Below, piece after piece: positions 1-13,100 of a stretch of DNA of 64,000 nucleotides; within the stretch, counting starts at the first letter, position 1; every line of letters begins with the position of its first letter. The DNA lies in the NCBI GenBank assembly GCA_021397835.1, contig JAJFZO010000583.1:1838501-1902500 (forward strand). The letters run 5' to 3'. The notes beneath the pieces are model-generated. The model did no database searches and was not told the origin of the DNA. It saw nothing but the letters and a program-made list of their open reading frames with translations. Both the position numbers and the translations under genes were made by a program. Source of the stretch: Moringa oleifera (Eukaryota > Streptophyta > Magnoliopsida > Brassicales > Moringaceae).

Positions 1-1325
1 AAGATCCGTTGGGTTTTTGTTCATTCTCCCCAAATTACCCTTTTATCATTTCTCGTTTGCCGTTGATTAATAGTTAACTGCTACTTTAACATGTACACTT
101 TCCTTAAATAGTAATTCTTTTTTAATTGGAATAAATTTGTATGCTTTATGCCTCTGGTGCAACATGGAAGCCTATTTAAATGGTATTTTAAAATAAAGAG
201 ATTTTAATAATTATTTAAAGATGATTTGTTGAATTTTTTTTCCAATTTTTTTTTAAAAGTAAAAATATAACTACATAGATTTGTTTTATAAAGTTCTTGC
301 GATGATTGGATTGAATTAAAGGTTAATCTAAAGTACATGAGTGTTGTTGAATTGAATATTGTGTATAATTTGCTATTTCTTCCTTGCCGCACTTTGGTAA
401 AGTATACATAGGTCCATTGTCATCAATATAATTTATGTTTGGTGAGGGTCCCAATGGAAAAACGCGGTTTAATTTTTTGTTTTTTAAACATTAAGTCTAA
501 AATTAAATGGATCGAATAATTTTAAGTGAATTTTTTTAAAAAAAACTCAATGTTTGGTAAGAAATTGCATTTTAAATAAACATATTAAAAAAATTAAATC
601 AAAGGCCAAAGCCTTGGCATCCATTTAAAAGATAAATGTCATGACTCTCCAAAAAGAAACTCAAAAAAGGTTAGTACTTATGAGTAAAAATGATCACGGT
701 TAGTGTTTGGTTCAATTTTGTTTTTGAACTATCGATTTAAAGTTTATGATTAAAATAAATTAAAATTTAAATTATTAAATTTTGATTTTGATTAAAATTT
801 GATTCAAAAGCCATTTAAGTTTTGATTCATAAATAGTTTAAGTTCAAATTTGATTTAATTTCAATTCAGTTGGGTTCAAATTCTATTCAGATTAAGGTTA
901 TGTTCAAAGTCAACTCAAAGAGATTTTTTTTTAATAAGAGTATTTTATATTTTAATTAATATTTTTAATAAATGTTTTAATAAAAATAAAATAATCATAT
1001 TTTTATTAATATGTATAATAAATTAAATTATTTTATAAATTTTTTAAATTAAATTATTTTATAAAATTTTTAAATTAAATTATTTAATATATTTTTAATT
1101 AATTTAATTAAAAACTAAATTGAAATCGTCAATTTTAAATCGTAAATTTTAATTTCGATTTAAAATATATATGAATCATAACCAAACCACGGTTAAAGTG
1201 ATTTCGGTTATAATTCGAAGTTAAAATCATTTATAATAGTTTCAGTTTGATTCAAATTTTAAAAGTTGCAGTTGATTCATCGAAATTGTAATCATCTTTA
1301 TTTATGACGAGAAAAATTAAATAGA
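1..1325. other. AT-rich intergenic DNA, no gene seen
   Basis: No frame here looks coding on either strand. From about 700 to 1270 the sequence is low in complexity, with many variants of TTCAAATTTGATT and AAATTAAATTATT. Around 1170-1220 there are ACCAAACCACGGTT-like words of the kind common in decayed plant repeats. I see no long terminal repeat, tRNA or convincing promoter. Confidence 0.6.
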
Positions 1326-2763
1326 TGTGATAAGTGTCACTTTTCTATGATTTTTGCATACAATCATTAAATTATACTAAAAATATTATGTAATAAAATA
1401 AGTGAATGAGATCCAGCTATAGGTTAGTGATTAGATGATGGATTACGGAATGATGATGCTTGGATAGGTTAGTGATTAGATGATGGATGATGGTGCTTGG
1501 GTAAGGACAATATAAAAGGAAAGAAAAATAAAAAAGTGGGGAAATGATAACTTTTTACTCAAAGAGCTTCCTCTCTCCTTATTTATTCACTTTTATAAAA
1601 AATGTTTTAATTATTTTAAATATTTAGCGTTCTTTAGAAATGTTTAATAAAAAAATCATGCTCTAGTTGAAGCTCTTAATTCAAGATAGTTTCAATATAT
1701 TTGGTGTTTTCATTTTTTCTTCCACTAAATAATTTATTCAAAAACGTATGTCTCTGCTTTTTGTTCTTTCTTAAAGAATATCTTATTTGACTTATTAATT
1801 TCTAGTCTCCATTTTATTAAGAAAGATTAAGGTCAAGATTTCACTTTTTCTTTCTTTATTTCCTTTACTTTTTGTTGTTTATAAGTGAAAGTAGTACTTA
1901 GCGTGTGAAGGTTGATAATGAAGGTTTATAGTTTTTGAGGTAACCAATTTTATTAAGATTAAGTTTATATGAAAGAAGTAAAGTTACATGGGATCTAAAA
2001 CGAAACATGATAGGCGTTTGACCATTTAGGATATTTGAAAGTCAAGTGGATATAAGACAAGAAATAAAGAAGCAGAAAAGGATAACAAAAGGCCTTACTG
2101 TGGAAGGGCATAGGAGAGAGATAGACGTAATGTTGTCACTTATTGGGTACAGAGAAAGCCATGTCATTAAAAGTATCTCTCTCTTACTCTTATTTAATAA
2201 TTATACATTTGTTTTTAATTATTATCAATTTTTAAAAACTCTCTTGAGTATGTCTTATGTTGCTAATATAGAGCAATCTTTACCATGCATAAAACTAGAT
2301 ACTTCCATGCAAACCTTAAAACCAAAACTTAGAAAGCTAAAAAATGGGTTGAGATCAGATTCTCCAAGAAAGGTATGTGCCTGTAATTCAATACTTTTGG
2401 TTCCAAGAAAGCTACTCTAGCTTATAGTAAGGTCAACCAAAAACACTAAGGAAAGTTTTCTAGTCTTAACTTACCTTATCCCTGGCACTAATGAGCTCCA
2501 GACATGATTTAGAGGGGAACGTGCTTATGCAGCTTCATCCAATCATTGCACATTAGTTCTTTGATATTCAAGGTTAGTTTTTTTTTTTCTTTAGCATCCT
2601 AGTACTCGATCTCATTTTTTTGTCATGTAATACTATCATTTGAGCTTCTTGATTCCATAGTTCCTTAGCTTACTCTAGTTCAAATTGTTAGATATTAAGA
2701 GCCTATATCCTTAACTCCAGAGCTTTTTGGCTCAACTTACACAGGATTGAGATTTTCGCATGA

Positions 2764-3587
2764 TGTATCTTACCCATGAGCCACCTCTAAGCTTATCTTG
2801 GCTATATGCTTAGCCTTTTGCATGGCTATCGATTAATTTTGACCTGCCTTGACCTCATCAAGAGAGTTGCTCCAACAACTAACCAATTTAGGTATAGGAG
2901 ACCTAGAATTATCTTCATAGCTTTAACATGTGAGCTAGCCTTTAGACATAGTTGTTCCTTCGTATTTAGCACTCCAATAAACTTTGTTTGCTCATGTTGC
3001 ACTTATGTCACAACGCAGGATGTAACATACTCCACCACTAAAGCCATGTATGCCCTCGTGCATGATGGAAGATTCATGCGACTTCTCTTAAAATTACCTA
3101 ACAACCCTATCCAAGCTCCCTACCTACTTATCCTGATATAACAAAACCCAATGCACACATTATTCCATTAGTAAAAGTGCTTAAAGGGGCCACATCTGTT
3201 TGGCTTCCTCGCTTGCTCATCCTTATAGTTACCTCATAGGGGATCTACCCACTTTAGTGAGGACACCTGGTGAACGGATGCCGACTAAGGGTTGGTTTTG
3301 CTTTGATACCATTTCTTACGAGCTTAAACTTTGCCATGGGCATCCTAGGCTTATCTTGTCTATAGGTTTAGCGTTTCTATGTGGGTGTCAACTTGTTTGG
3401 GTTTACCTTGGTCTCATTAAGAGAGTGATTTAAACCTCAACCAATTTGGGTATGAGAGCTCTAAACCCGTTTTTATAACTTTAAGTGTGAGCTAGCCCTT
3501 GGACTTAATCATTTCCTTGTATTTAATACTCTAACTAACCTCACTTGCTTATATCACACTTGTGACATAATGTGGGGTGTGAAAACA
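2764..3587 (-). mobile_element. TRIM-like miniature LTR retrotransposon
   Basis: Two roughly 265-275 bp direct repeats, at about 2764-3027 and 3312-3587, surround about 280 bp of non-coding DNA. They share words such as CTTATCTTG.CTATA, CAACCAATTT.GGTAT and GTGAGCTAGCC. On the minus strand both begin with TGT. The upstream copy is followed at 3311-3300 by TGGTATCAAAGC, one base away from the usual plant initiator-tRNA-Met primer site. A short purine-rich stretch precedes the downstream copy. Size, order and primer site fit a terminal-repeat retrotransposon in miniature. The copies look about 70% alike, so the insertion is old. The exact inner ends and the target duplication could not be fixed. 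Confidence 0.55.
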
Positions 3588-3705
3588 GGCTAGCTTTTTA
3601 GCTCAACATTCAAAGGTTAGCTTTTCACCTCAATCTAGAAAGGCTAGTTTTTCGACTTAATCTTCATAACTTAGTTTTTCACTCAAGCTAGCTCAACCTT
3701 TCACT
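3588..3705. repeat. Degenerate ~27 bp tandem repeat
   Basis: About four imperfect units follow each other, each with the pattern GCTAGTTTTTCGACTTAATC or a close variant, with a period near 27 bp. Similar wording (GAGCTTTTTGGCTCAACTT) occurs at about 2720-2745, on the other side of the TRIM-like element, so that element may have landed inside an older array. Confidence 0.5.
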
Positions 3706-4230
3706 TACTATCTTAATATAACCATAGCCTACTAGTAGACAATAGATTCTATAGGGTTAGATTTTAAAACATTTATGATAATTATTTTAATGATAAGGAA
3801 AAGTTGTGCTTTTAAATCACATAGGTTCACTAATGTAAGTTGATGATGTGAGAGTTAACTTATGCAAAGATGTAAGGTGTTAATAACATTAGAGATTATA
3901 ATATTATCAAAACTTGTTTATAGCATATGAATGTCACTTGTGATATATGGTAAATGAGCATTTCTAAGTCTAAACTTCTAGAAAGTATATCTTTTATCAA
4001 TGCTTCTGGGAATAATTAATTTCAGTTGTGATAACTTTGTTAGTGAACATGTATCTTAAAGGGGCTGCATATCCTGCAAATTTGGAACATTGATCCCTTA
4101 CCAAGATATTATGTTTAGGTTATGAAAACTAAGATAAGCAATTCTTTTGTGCTATTTTTCTATACTGTAACTTAACTTATATCAAATGTGAATGGATAAG
4201 TTCTTGTAGAAAAATGAAGTATTTATAAAC

Positions 4231-4440
4231 GAGCTTCTTAACATGTCTTATTTTACAGAGCTCTTCATTTTCGTTCATTTCAAGTAAGCTCCTCAACTTC
4301 ATCTTATTTTAGAGGAGCTCTTAACTTTACCTTATTTTAAAAAGAGCTCCTTAGTGCTCAACTAAATTCAGACGAGCTCTTCAGCTCAATCTTATTTCAA
4401 ACAAGCTTTTTATCGTGATTTTCATCCAAGAAAGCTTTTT
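4231..4440. repeat. Minisatellite with ~28 bp period
   Basis: Seven imperfect units start near 4231, 4258, 4286, 4315, 4344, 4373 and 4403. Each has the form GAGCTCTTCAACTTNATCTT followed by ATTTTA-like sequence. The spacing is 27-29 bp throughout. Nothing here is coding. Confidence 0.65.
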
Positions 4441-5904
4441 TTTTTTTCACATATAAGTCATTTACCTCAATTACTACATAGACTGGGTATAAATTACTCT
4501 TTAACCAAAGTATTCGCATGAGGCAACGTCACAATCCACCCCACTTACACATTAACCCTCTTGTTTGTAGATTTTATGCTAGTTAGTTTTATTAATTAGA
4601 GCCAAACATGAGTTAATTTATTTGTTTTAAACATAAACCAACAAAATAACTTGGTTTAACTTGACAAAGAGCAAACCTCAAAACCCAATTTTTAGTTAGC
4701 TACTAGCTTAGTTACAAATTAGTCTTAAGACATTGAAAGAAGTTATATCTTAACAATGCAAAGCCTTTCGAGCATTCCTACTTCTTTTAATAGCCTAAAA
4801 TATTTTATACCTCCTATAAGGGAAGCAATAAACAACTTACCTAGTTGAAAAAGAAATAAAGATCATTATACCATGTAAGTCTTTAAAAAAGATAATCAAA
4901 ACACATGAAGAAAAAGCCCAACAACTATAAAGGGAAATCAAGTCCCTAATTTATAGCTATTGGTGCAATATCTTCAATGATTTCTTCATTACTAAGACCA
5001 ATAACAATAGAAGTAAAAATATAAGGTCCCTAAGGAGAATCAAGTATCTAGTCCTTTTTAAAATAAGAATTCCTTTCTCCTCAACAAAACAAAAGAATCA
5101 CTTTTCCAGAACATAATTTACATTAATGATACAACAAATCCTTTCTTTCAGATAGCAACTCGACACTTTATGATAGGACCGCCTTTAATCTCAACAATCC
5201 TTCTTGGAAGTAATGTTGCCTCATACATTATCAAAATTTTTAGAGCTACATAAGCACCTCAAGACCTATAAGGAGGGGGCTGTGTTTGGTAGGGGTCTTA
5301 ACAAGTGGCAGTCTAATTTTTTTTTGGGAAGACCAAGCTCAAAGTTACATGAGTCAAACTTTTTCGAAGTGTATAGAAATTAGGTTTGAAGCCCATAAAA
5401 AAAAAAGATAAGTGAAAGGTTAGTCCAAGAAAATCCTTTCGCTCTCGTCCTATAGATGAGCGTCATGAACATTAAAAAACTGAAAAAATATGAGGACCCA
5501 TGAGGAGGTAAAATTAAAAAGAGGTGCAAAGTGTCACTTTTCTACGATTTGTATGAACCACTAAATTATACCAAGCATAAATGCTTTAAGCCAAGATAAG
5601 TGAACTGGATCAATGATTAAATGATGGGTTCAAAAGGTAATGATGGTAGAGAAATATAAAATGAAAAAGAAAATAGAAAAGATGGGGGACAATGATAACT
5701 TTTTATTGAAACAACTTTCTTTCTCCTGGTTCATTCACAGACTACAAGCAAACCATCATTAGTTAACATCAAATAGTTCATAATTCTGAGAGGAACAGAG
5801 AAAAAAATGATTTTTTTTCATGGTTGTTAAAGCACCATGAATATAGGAGACTTTTCTCCATTGTTTGTAGAAGGTCCATGGTTAAAAGTTTTAAAATTTT
5901 GTTT

Positions 5905-6300
5905 TCTCCTTAGTTCTTAGGTAACTGACAAGAAGGATGACTTAAAAGAATAGTCTTTCTCCTTGATTGCCAAAGAATTGAGGAGAAAGACTATCTTAAA
6001 TTTTATCTTTTTCTTAGTTTTTAAAGAATTGAGAAGAGAGGTTATGCATGCATCCATATGTTGGGCATGCTAGGCATGCGCGACTTGTGATCTTATCTTT
6101 ACAGTTCCTTAAGAATCAAGAAGATAAGGCATGCATAGCATGCCACCACATGTAGCATACATGAAGGACATGTGGACCTTTCTTCTCGTCTCCTTAAGAA
6201 TCAAGAAGAAAGGGTGTTGTGCATGCAAGACACATGGAGCCTTTTTATCTCTCTTTTTTTTTTTTCTCAAATCTTCAAGAACTGAGAAGAAGATCTGTAT
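5905..6300. repeat. Array of short inverted repeats (hairpins)
   Basis: Several small palindromes follow one another. AGTCTTTCTCCT at 5952 pairs with AGGAGAAAGACT ending at 5992. CTTATCTT at 6092 pairs with AAGATAAG at 6121. CCACATGT near 6145 pairs with ACATGTGG ending near 6176. CCTTTCTTCT at 6177 pairs with AGAAGAAAGG ending at 6213. Loops share the wording CCTTAAGAATCAAG, so the hairpins are related copies. Short GCATGC words separate them. The open frame at 6131-6364 is a by-product. Confidence 0.6.
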
Positions 6301-6989
6301 ATCAAATCAATTAGAGACCCTTTCCCATTCTTCTCTTTTTCCTTTCTTCTTCCTTTTATCTTAAAATTATATATGGTAAAGATTTACTTTATTGATAATA
6401 TATAATATTAAGTTATGTTAATGCAATATCTACGTCAACTTTCTAGTCGTAAGTGTAATATTATGTAATGAAGTACATGAGAAACATCATTAACAAATAT
6501 AACAATGATACCTTATACTTGAAAAATAATATATTTTTAAATAACTGTTTGTGTAAATAATGTGAATACTATTGCAAATTCCATTTGTCCTAATTTTTTT
6601 TTAATTTTCATAAATATAACTGATGAATATTAATGCCTACACTCAATTTGAACTTGATGATATTAGGCAAGAGCTTAAGCAATATATCTAGAGTATTATG
6701 TTAGAGTTCAAATAAAGGTGTAGAACTCATACTTCAAAATTTGTAAAGATGTGATAAAGTTATTAAAATTGTAAGTATTTATATATCAACTTATATTGTA
6801 AAAATAATTTTAATTTATAAATTAATTGTTCCTTACGTGTTAGATAATATATGAATGTTTATTTGAATGAGAATTACGATTCATCATAGCTTAAAATATG
6901 GTGGAAAAATGTGTGTTTTGTTGAAGTATGTTGCGATGGAAGTGATGAAGAAAAATTATTGGAGATGTTAGTGTGTTACTTATTTTGAA

Positions 6990-7490
6990 ATTATTAGAGT
7001 GTTGGTTTGTCGATGGAATTATTGATGTTTGTTTGTTGATAGAATTAGTTTATTGGTATGTTGATGGAATGAATGTATTCGTATGTTAGTTTCTTGATGG
7101 AATCAATGTGTTGTTGCATTAACAGAATTGATGTATTAAAGTGTTAGAGTATGTATGAAATGAAAAAAAAATTGATATTATGGTTTATGGTATATACATT
7201 TGGCATATTTATGGAATGAATAGAATTAGTATATTGGTTTGTTGGTATATATGCTGGGATGTTAATGGAACGAATAGAATTATTTTATTGATTTGTTAAT
7301 GAAATTAGTATAATAGTGTGCTGAAAGAATTCATGTGTTTGTGCGTTGGTGTGCGAATGAAATGGACAAAATTGGTGTGTTGCTTTGTTGGTGTGTTAAT
7401 AAAATAAAAGGGAAGAACTAATGTGTACTTTTCTAAATTTTTTGTTAATAGAATGAATAGAATTAGTATATTGGTATGTCTTTTTGGGTG
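6990..7490. repeat. Degenerate TG-rich minisatellite
   Basis: The core TTGATGGAATTAGTGTATTG recurs in diverged form, for example near 7011, 7036, 7061, 7094 and 7121, continuing to about 7480. The period is roughly 25-33 bp and units often carry GTTTGTTGGT-like joints. The array is too diverged to count units with certainty. Confidence 0.5.
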
Positions 7491-8340
7491 TTAATTTTAA
7501 ATAAAAATAAAAAATTAAATTATTATTAAAAATTTAAAAATAATTTTAACTAAAATTTTGGATTATGATTGAGTATTAAATTAAAATTATTCAGATTAAC
7601 TTTTATTAATTTATATTTTAATTTTAATTTATAAATTATTATTTTATGTAAAAAATTAAAAATTAAAAACAAAATCTTTATTTGTCGTCTCAATCAGGAT
7701 AAAGAGTTTATAAAATGAATTAACAAATAATTAAAAATTAAAATTATTATTTAAATAAATATTTAATATATTTTTCTTGATTTTTAAATGATAATAGAGA
7801 AAAATTAAATTTTAAATTATTCATTAAATAAATAAATATCATTTTAATAATATTTAAATACCTTTTTGATTATTTAATCATTAAAATTAATTTAAAATAA
7901 TTTTTATTTACAAAATACATTTCTTCATTATTCAAGAATCATGAAAAATGTTTTTAGTGAAAAATATTTTTAATAAATCATAAAAAGAGCTTTTGGTGAA
8001 TCATAAAATTTTTTTAATGAATCATAAATAAAGCTATCATTTATTTATTTTTTAAAAATTATGAAGAAAAAAACCATTATTCACATTTTCATTCTTCACA
8101 TCAAAAACATCTTTTAACTGTGAAGATAAATATATTTTTTTAATGATCTTGATGAAAAAAACCTCATAATTTATCTTTAAAACAATATAATTTTTTTATA
8201 TTTTTTAAAATTTATAATTTCTTTTATTATTAAAAAATAAATTTAATTTAAATTATTTAATAAACAATTCAATTGAAATTTATTTATTTAAATATAAAAT
8301 TAATTTAAAAATATCAAATTTTGAATTGAGTCACAAATGG
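7491..8340. other. AT-rich DNA with CACTA-like internal similarity
   Basis: This block is almost wholly A and T and has no coding frame. Segments near 7700-7760 and 7915-8130 (AAAATGAATTAACAAATAA; words like ACATTTCTTCATTATTCAAG; CTTTTAACTGTGAAG) resemble, in inverted orientation, the block at about 56.7-57.3 kb. That block begins with CACTACAAGAAAA-like termini. The likely reading is two decayed non-autonomous copies of one DNA transposon family. This is inferred by eye across low-complexity sequence. Confidence 0.3.
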
Positions 8341-10135
8341 ATTAGAAGACACCATGAATGAACTTTATTTGATCAATCTAAGTTTAAAATCAAACTTTAT
8401 GCAATAACTTTTCTTGGTATAAATTTATCAGTAATAGAAATTAGTAACATTACCCATTTCTATATATAGCAATTTTTTTTCTTACATAATAAATTAAGAT
8501 GGTATAATTATTTTAGAACTCAATTTCTTTAAAAACTTATCAAATAGTAGTTTGATAGTATATTGATAAAAAATTACCAAATTTGTGGTACAACTATATT
8601 TTTCATTTTTTAATTTAAACATAATATATTTTATAAACAACATCAATTTATAAAAGTATATCTAACTTCATTACTTCTATATATCATCTATATATATATA
8701 TATGTATCATCTTTGCTAATTGTTTTTATTTATTTATTTATTTTACATGTCAAAATTTAATAAAAAACACATTATTTTTATTTTAATATTTTATATATTC
8801 ATTATATTAAAATTTTGAAGTGGTTCGTATGTTGGTTTTTGTTCTTTCATTTTGTTACTATTTATTTTGACATATAAAAGTTTAATTTTTAATTAGTGTT
8901 GTTTTCTTAAAATTAGCAAATAAATTTACTTACTAATTGACTCTCATAAGATTCATTAAGTCAATCCATATGAGGTCCATATAAAATTGTTTAAAATGTA
9001 GTGAAATGGACACAAAATCTGAGAAGATAATGTGTAAGATTGATTAGTATCTGATACGGTGAATGAAAATATGGGCACCAACCATTTGTTTCCAAAAGAA
9101 CAAATTCAATCTGAATCGGTAATTCAGAAAAATTCAATGGGCATTTTTATTAAACAGAAGGTAGATTTTACATTTTAAAATCGAGTGAACTTGATATGTT
9201 GTTTTATCTTAATCCAAAAGAAAATACCCACTCATACTAAAAACTTATAGCTGCAAATATTAAAAAAAAAGAAAATGTAAAACATCAAATAACAAATTAA
9301 ATTAATTTTCATCTCACTTATAAGAAGATAAATGATTTAAAAATTAAATAAATTACTAAATTACTAAATAAAATATTATATTCCAACATGATATATTTGC
9401 AAAAGAAAATTTGGCTTGAACACTTGCAAATGAGAGCGAACATCCAACTCTCACGTCAATAACATGCTCTTAAAAAAATATACGTGCAGAACTTGACTGA
9501 AATGCACTTCACTAAAATGGCAAGATCCTCCTCGAATTCTACAAAACTTCTAAACTGGACTGGGCTGAACCTGCTAACTATTCCAAAATGGAAAGATCCT
9601 CCTTGAACTTTACTAACATATCCTTTGGATTTTTCTTAAAATATAGCATAACCCCAATGCATGCATACAAATTAATGCTTTGAGTGCTAATGGGTTTAGC
9701 CTCGTGAGTGGAGTAATATGAGGCCAGGTTAGCTTAGGCACACAGAGATGCAGATCCTACTTGCATTAGCTTCATAGACAGATTAGTCCTTTTATTGGCA
9801 GGAGCCTGGGTGGAGTAAGCTGGCAAACTTTTGTCCTTGGGTCCTCACCACTCTTTCATATTCTTGCTTCCCTTCTCTATTTACTAAGCCTACTAGCCTC
9901 ATAAAAGTACAAAAAGGTCATTATCATCTTGTCCTTATGCAACTCATTATAAATTAACTTGTTTGCTTTAGATATCAGAATAATATAAATAAAACCACCC
10001 ATTTTCAAACAATATTTTTAAAGAAATTTTCAATAAAATAATCCACATGATTAGTCAATCAAATTTGAAATTCTAACCTTGAATGACCATTAACTAAGTA
10101 GGAAGTGGTAAATATAGTGATCCTGGTCATGCTGC
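8341..10135. other. Intergenic region, no gene seen
   Basis: No coding frame or RNA gene is recognised. A short TA microsatellite sits near 8690-8705. The 9500-9620 stretch holds two similar words (AAATGGCAAGATCCTCCT and AAATGGAAAGATCCTCCT), a small local duplication. The right end, below 10136, should hold the 3' untranslated region of the minus-strand PrmC gene. Confidence 0.6.
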
Positions 10136-13100
10136 TCATTGACGAAATCCAGTCACGAATCGTTGGATGCCAGCAAAATCAGATACAATGTTCACATTGC
10201 AGAAGCAGCCTGTAATCCTGTTTACCATGTAATCCTTCAGAATCTTACATTGCTTCTCTCCATTTGTCTGCCACAAGAAAAAGGTATTTTATGGAATCAG
10301 TTAAGGCCGTCGAGTTATCAATTGATAGCCTGAGACTGACAACAAAAGGTCATTGTGTGATAAAGTACGGAAAGGCAATGAAACAAAAAAAAAAAAAAAA
10401 GTGAATTCATGCTTTAATCATAAGAGATTTGAAGAATGTAAAGGAAATCTAGCTGCTATAGAGCGAGAATAGATACCTCGAAAGCAAAAAATCCACCAGG
10501 TTTCAACATCGAAGCAGTCCCTTTGCAGAGATGCAGAAGACTGTCCAGGCCATTGTTGCCGCCATCTAATGCAAGTCTTGGTTCATGCATACCAACTTCA
10601 GCTTGTAGCCCAGAGATATTGTGACTTGGTATATATGGTGGGTTACTCGCAATGCCTGCAAGTTTTCCTTCAACATCCTTCAATGGTTCGAACCAAGATC
10701 CTTGCCTCACCTCAACTACATCCTAATTTGCATGCCCAAAACCAATAGAAAAAATTGCTTACCAAAAGGAGGAATAAAAGGAGAGTAGAGAAAGAAGTTC
10801 TGAAATTTTTTGGGGTGTAGCTTCCCAAATTACCAAGAAAGCCAATTTACAAGGAGCTTTAATCAATCAACCAAATATTTTATGGAGGAAATATAGTCAC
10901 TCATACCCTGTTAGGATCTAATTGGAAGGACTTAGTTCTGAAAATCCAACTACTATGGTACCAACAAATTAGTGTTACGAATTTAGATGTTATCCGGATA
11001 AAGAAAATGCAAATTTCAAAATTGCTCGTTTCTCTTTCCCTCCCCAAATTCTTCTATTTCTCTTCGTTTCCACCTTCTCCTCCCCTAATCTTCCCCTCTC
11101 CCACTTGAATCTCCTTGTTAATATCAGCTGTACACAAGAAATACCTGATTATCTGATCCCTCGGCTACCCTAGTAGAATTTCTGAACAAATATGTAACAT
11201 AAATAAGAATACAAAAAAGTTCATTAGAGTGATCCAAACCCCTCAACAAATAGAAGCCTTTTTCCCAATTCTTAAGACATATATCATGCGCTTAAAGACA
11301 TGATCACAAAAAGAGCAAAGCTAGGATTAACCCGTGAAAGACAAAGATAAGACAAGGACCAGTCCAACACTGAACAAGTAGCTACAGCTAAACTCTTCTG
11401 TTCTCTTTTTTTTTTTTTTTTGTTTGGCAATAAGAAACAGATCCCTTGCTCCATGTTAGTAAACATAGTACAATCAGCATCCAAGAAAAGTAAAAAAAAA
11501 GTATTACCTGCAACCAGTACATGCAGAATCACAATACTACTACTAGGTCTTGAGCTTACAGTACCATTCTACTTAACACATCAACAATCACAAAGAGCAG
11601 TAAATCACCCTGCTGAAGCTCCCTAGAAGCATCGAAGGAAGATAAGGCTGACTATCAAAGAACAGCCGTCTTATGGACAGAAGAAAGATAACCCCTAATC
11701 TCCTCCCTACAAGCTCTCATGAAAGTCCTTCCTCTCCATCAAAACGTCTAGAAAACCCCACCAACCTCCTTTCTTATATCCAGCTTGGAAACAATACCCC
11801 CATTGATCCCCATTTCATGTCATCTAAAAACTTTATTGACAACCAGAGTGGCATCAAATGAAGTCACTCTTGAAAAAATACCACATCCATTAGAGTCTCT
11901 TTAAGCATCCTTCAGAGGTTGATCAACAGCAGGGGAAGGGGAAGGTGCAACCAACCACAGTAACTTTGTAAATATATGTGGAAAAAAAAAAAGAGGCTTA
12001 TGCCAATATGAAAACTGCCCCATTGAATTGATAGTTCATTCTTGGAATTTCAAAAATTTTAAGTATCTTTGCAAATATCCCCATAAGAATATTCTTCTGC
12101 CTGTCCATACATACTATTTGATGGGAAAGTTAGGTGGTTATTCAGCCGATAAGTGATGCATCAAAAGAAACTTTCTTTTTATCTCTTTTCCAAAGACATA
12201 GTGAAGGGCATTACCATTTTCCAGAGGATGTAGTAGTACCTTATCCCTGTTCTTTTTGCTGTATTTTCACCTATTTTTTTCATAAGACACTGTATCTTGC
12301 ATTAGTAAGATAAGTCACTGAATGTTGTCCTAGCTGACTTTAAAGAGTTTCTGTCCATGTCTGATTGTTCATTTTTCTGCCAAGTCTTTGAATTTATAAT
12401 TACAAGGATAAATTTAAGGGATGATTAGCAAGGTTAAGAAAATACATTTTTATTGCCCATCCAAGGGACTACCAGAAGCTCACCCAAGAGCAATTATAGA
12501 GGTAAGTTCCACAAATAGGCCAGCCTACAACTGGCCAACTCAAATGTCCCTAAAGGTGAGGAGGGGTAGAGCCCTTTTGTAAGAACTAGACCTCTTCTCT
12601 TTCACTTTACAATCAAATGCCACATTTTGACTAGGATCTCCAAATCCAACATCAGCTAGGAAGTACTCAGAGTTTAAGACAAGTCTTCTAACCCCAGACC
12701 CGTGGTTTTTCAGTTTGCCCTTCTTATGAATTCCTTTACATTAACACATTATTACTCAACTATCCACTTCACTAAAAGCAATATAAACATTTGCAATAAC
12801 AGTTTGATACAGTAAACAAATTCCATACATTGCTCTTAACCCTTGCCAGTGTACTCTCTGATTCTAATGCGGTTGATCTTATAAATCAGTTGCAAACACT
12901 TCCACTGATACTTATTATTGAAAATAATTTCTTTATTTTCAAAATAGAAAGCGGATGTTTATACATATGTAACTTTGAGGGCTTAAATTATTCCACTGCA
13001 AGCAAGCAACTGAACATTCTTTCTGTTGATCCATCATTCACAAAATTTAAGCAATTATCTACAAAGACAAGTATAATTTTTGTGATCAATTAAATGGGAA

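Larger units (their letters stand above)
1326..5738 (+). mobile_element. Degenerate LTR-like element bounded by direct repeats
   Basis: Two related stretches lie in direct orientation about 4.2 kb apart: 1326-1589 and 5525-5738. They share, in the same order, AGTGTCACTTTTCTA, a segment with TTAGTGATTAGATGATGG-like words, GGAAATGATAACTTTTTA-like words and a final ATTCAC. A purine-rich tract (GAGGAGGTAAAATTAAAAAG) lies just before the right copy, as expected of a polypurine tract. I found no primer binding site after the left copy, no clear target duplication and no coding capacity inside. The interior carries a TRIM-like element and minisatellites. A non-autonomous (LARD-like) element or a simple segmental duplication would both fit. 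Confidence 0.42.

Noticed and set aside
2046..3433. Open frames of 77-124 codons
   Set aside because: They lie in LTR-like and TRIM-like repeats and show no protein motif.
6131..6364. 77-codon frame with Cys-rich start
   Set aside because: It is read through the hairpin array; its sequence is explained by the repeats.
4229..7490. Regular repeats considered as a CRISPR array
   Set aside because: Units are diverged and contiguous, with no unique spacers, and the genome is a plant's.
9640..9880. Locally G/C-richer stretch, possible non-coding RNA
   Set aside because: No box motifs, hairpin or repeat could be identified to support it.
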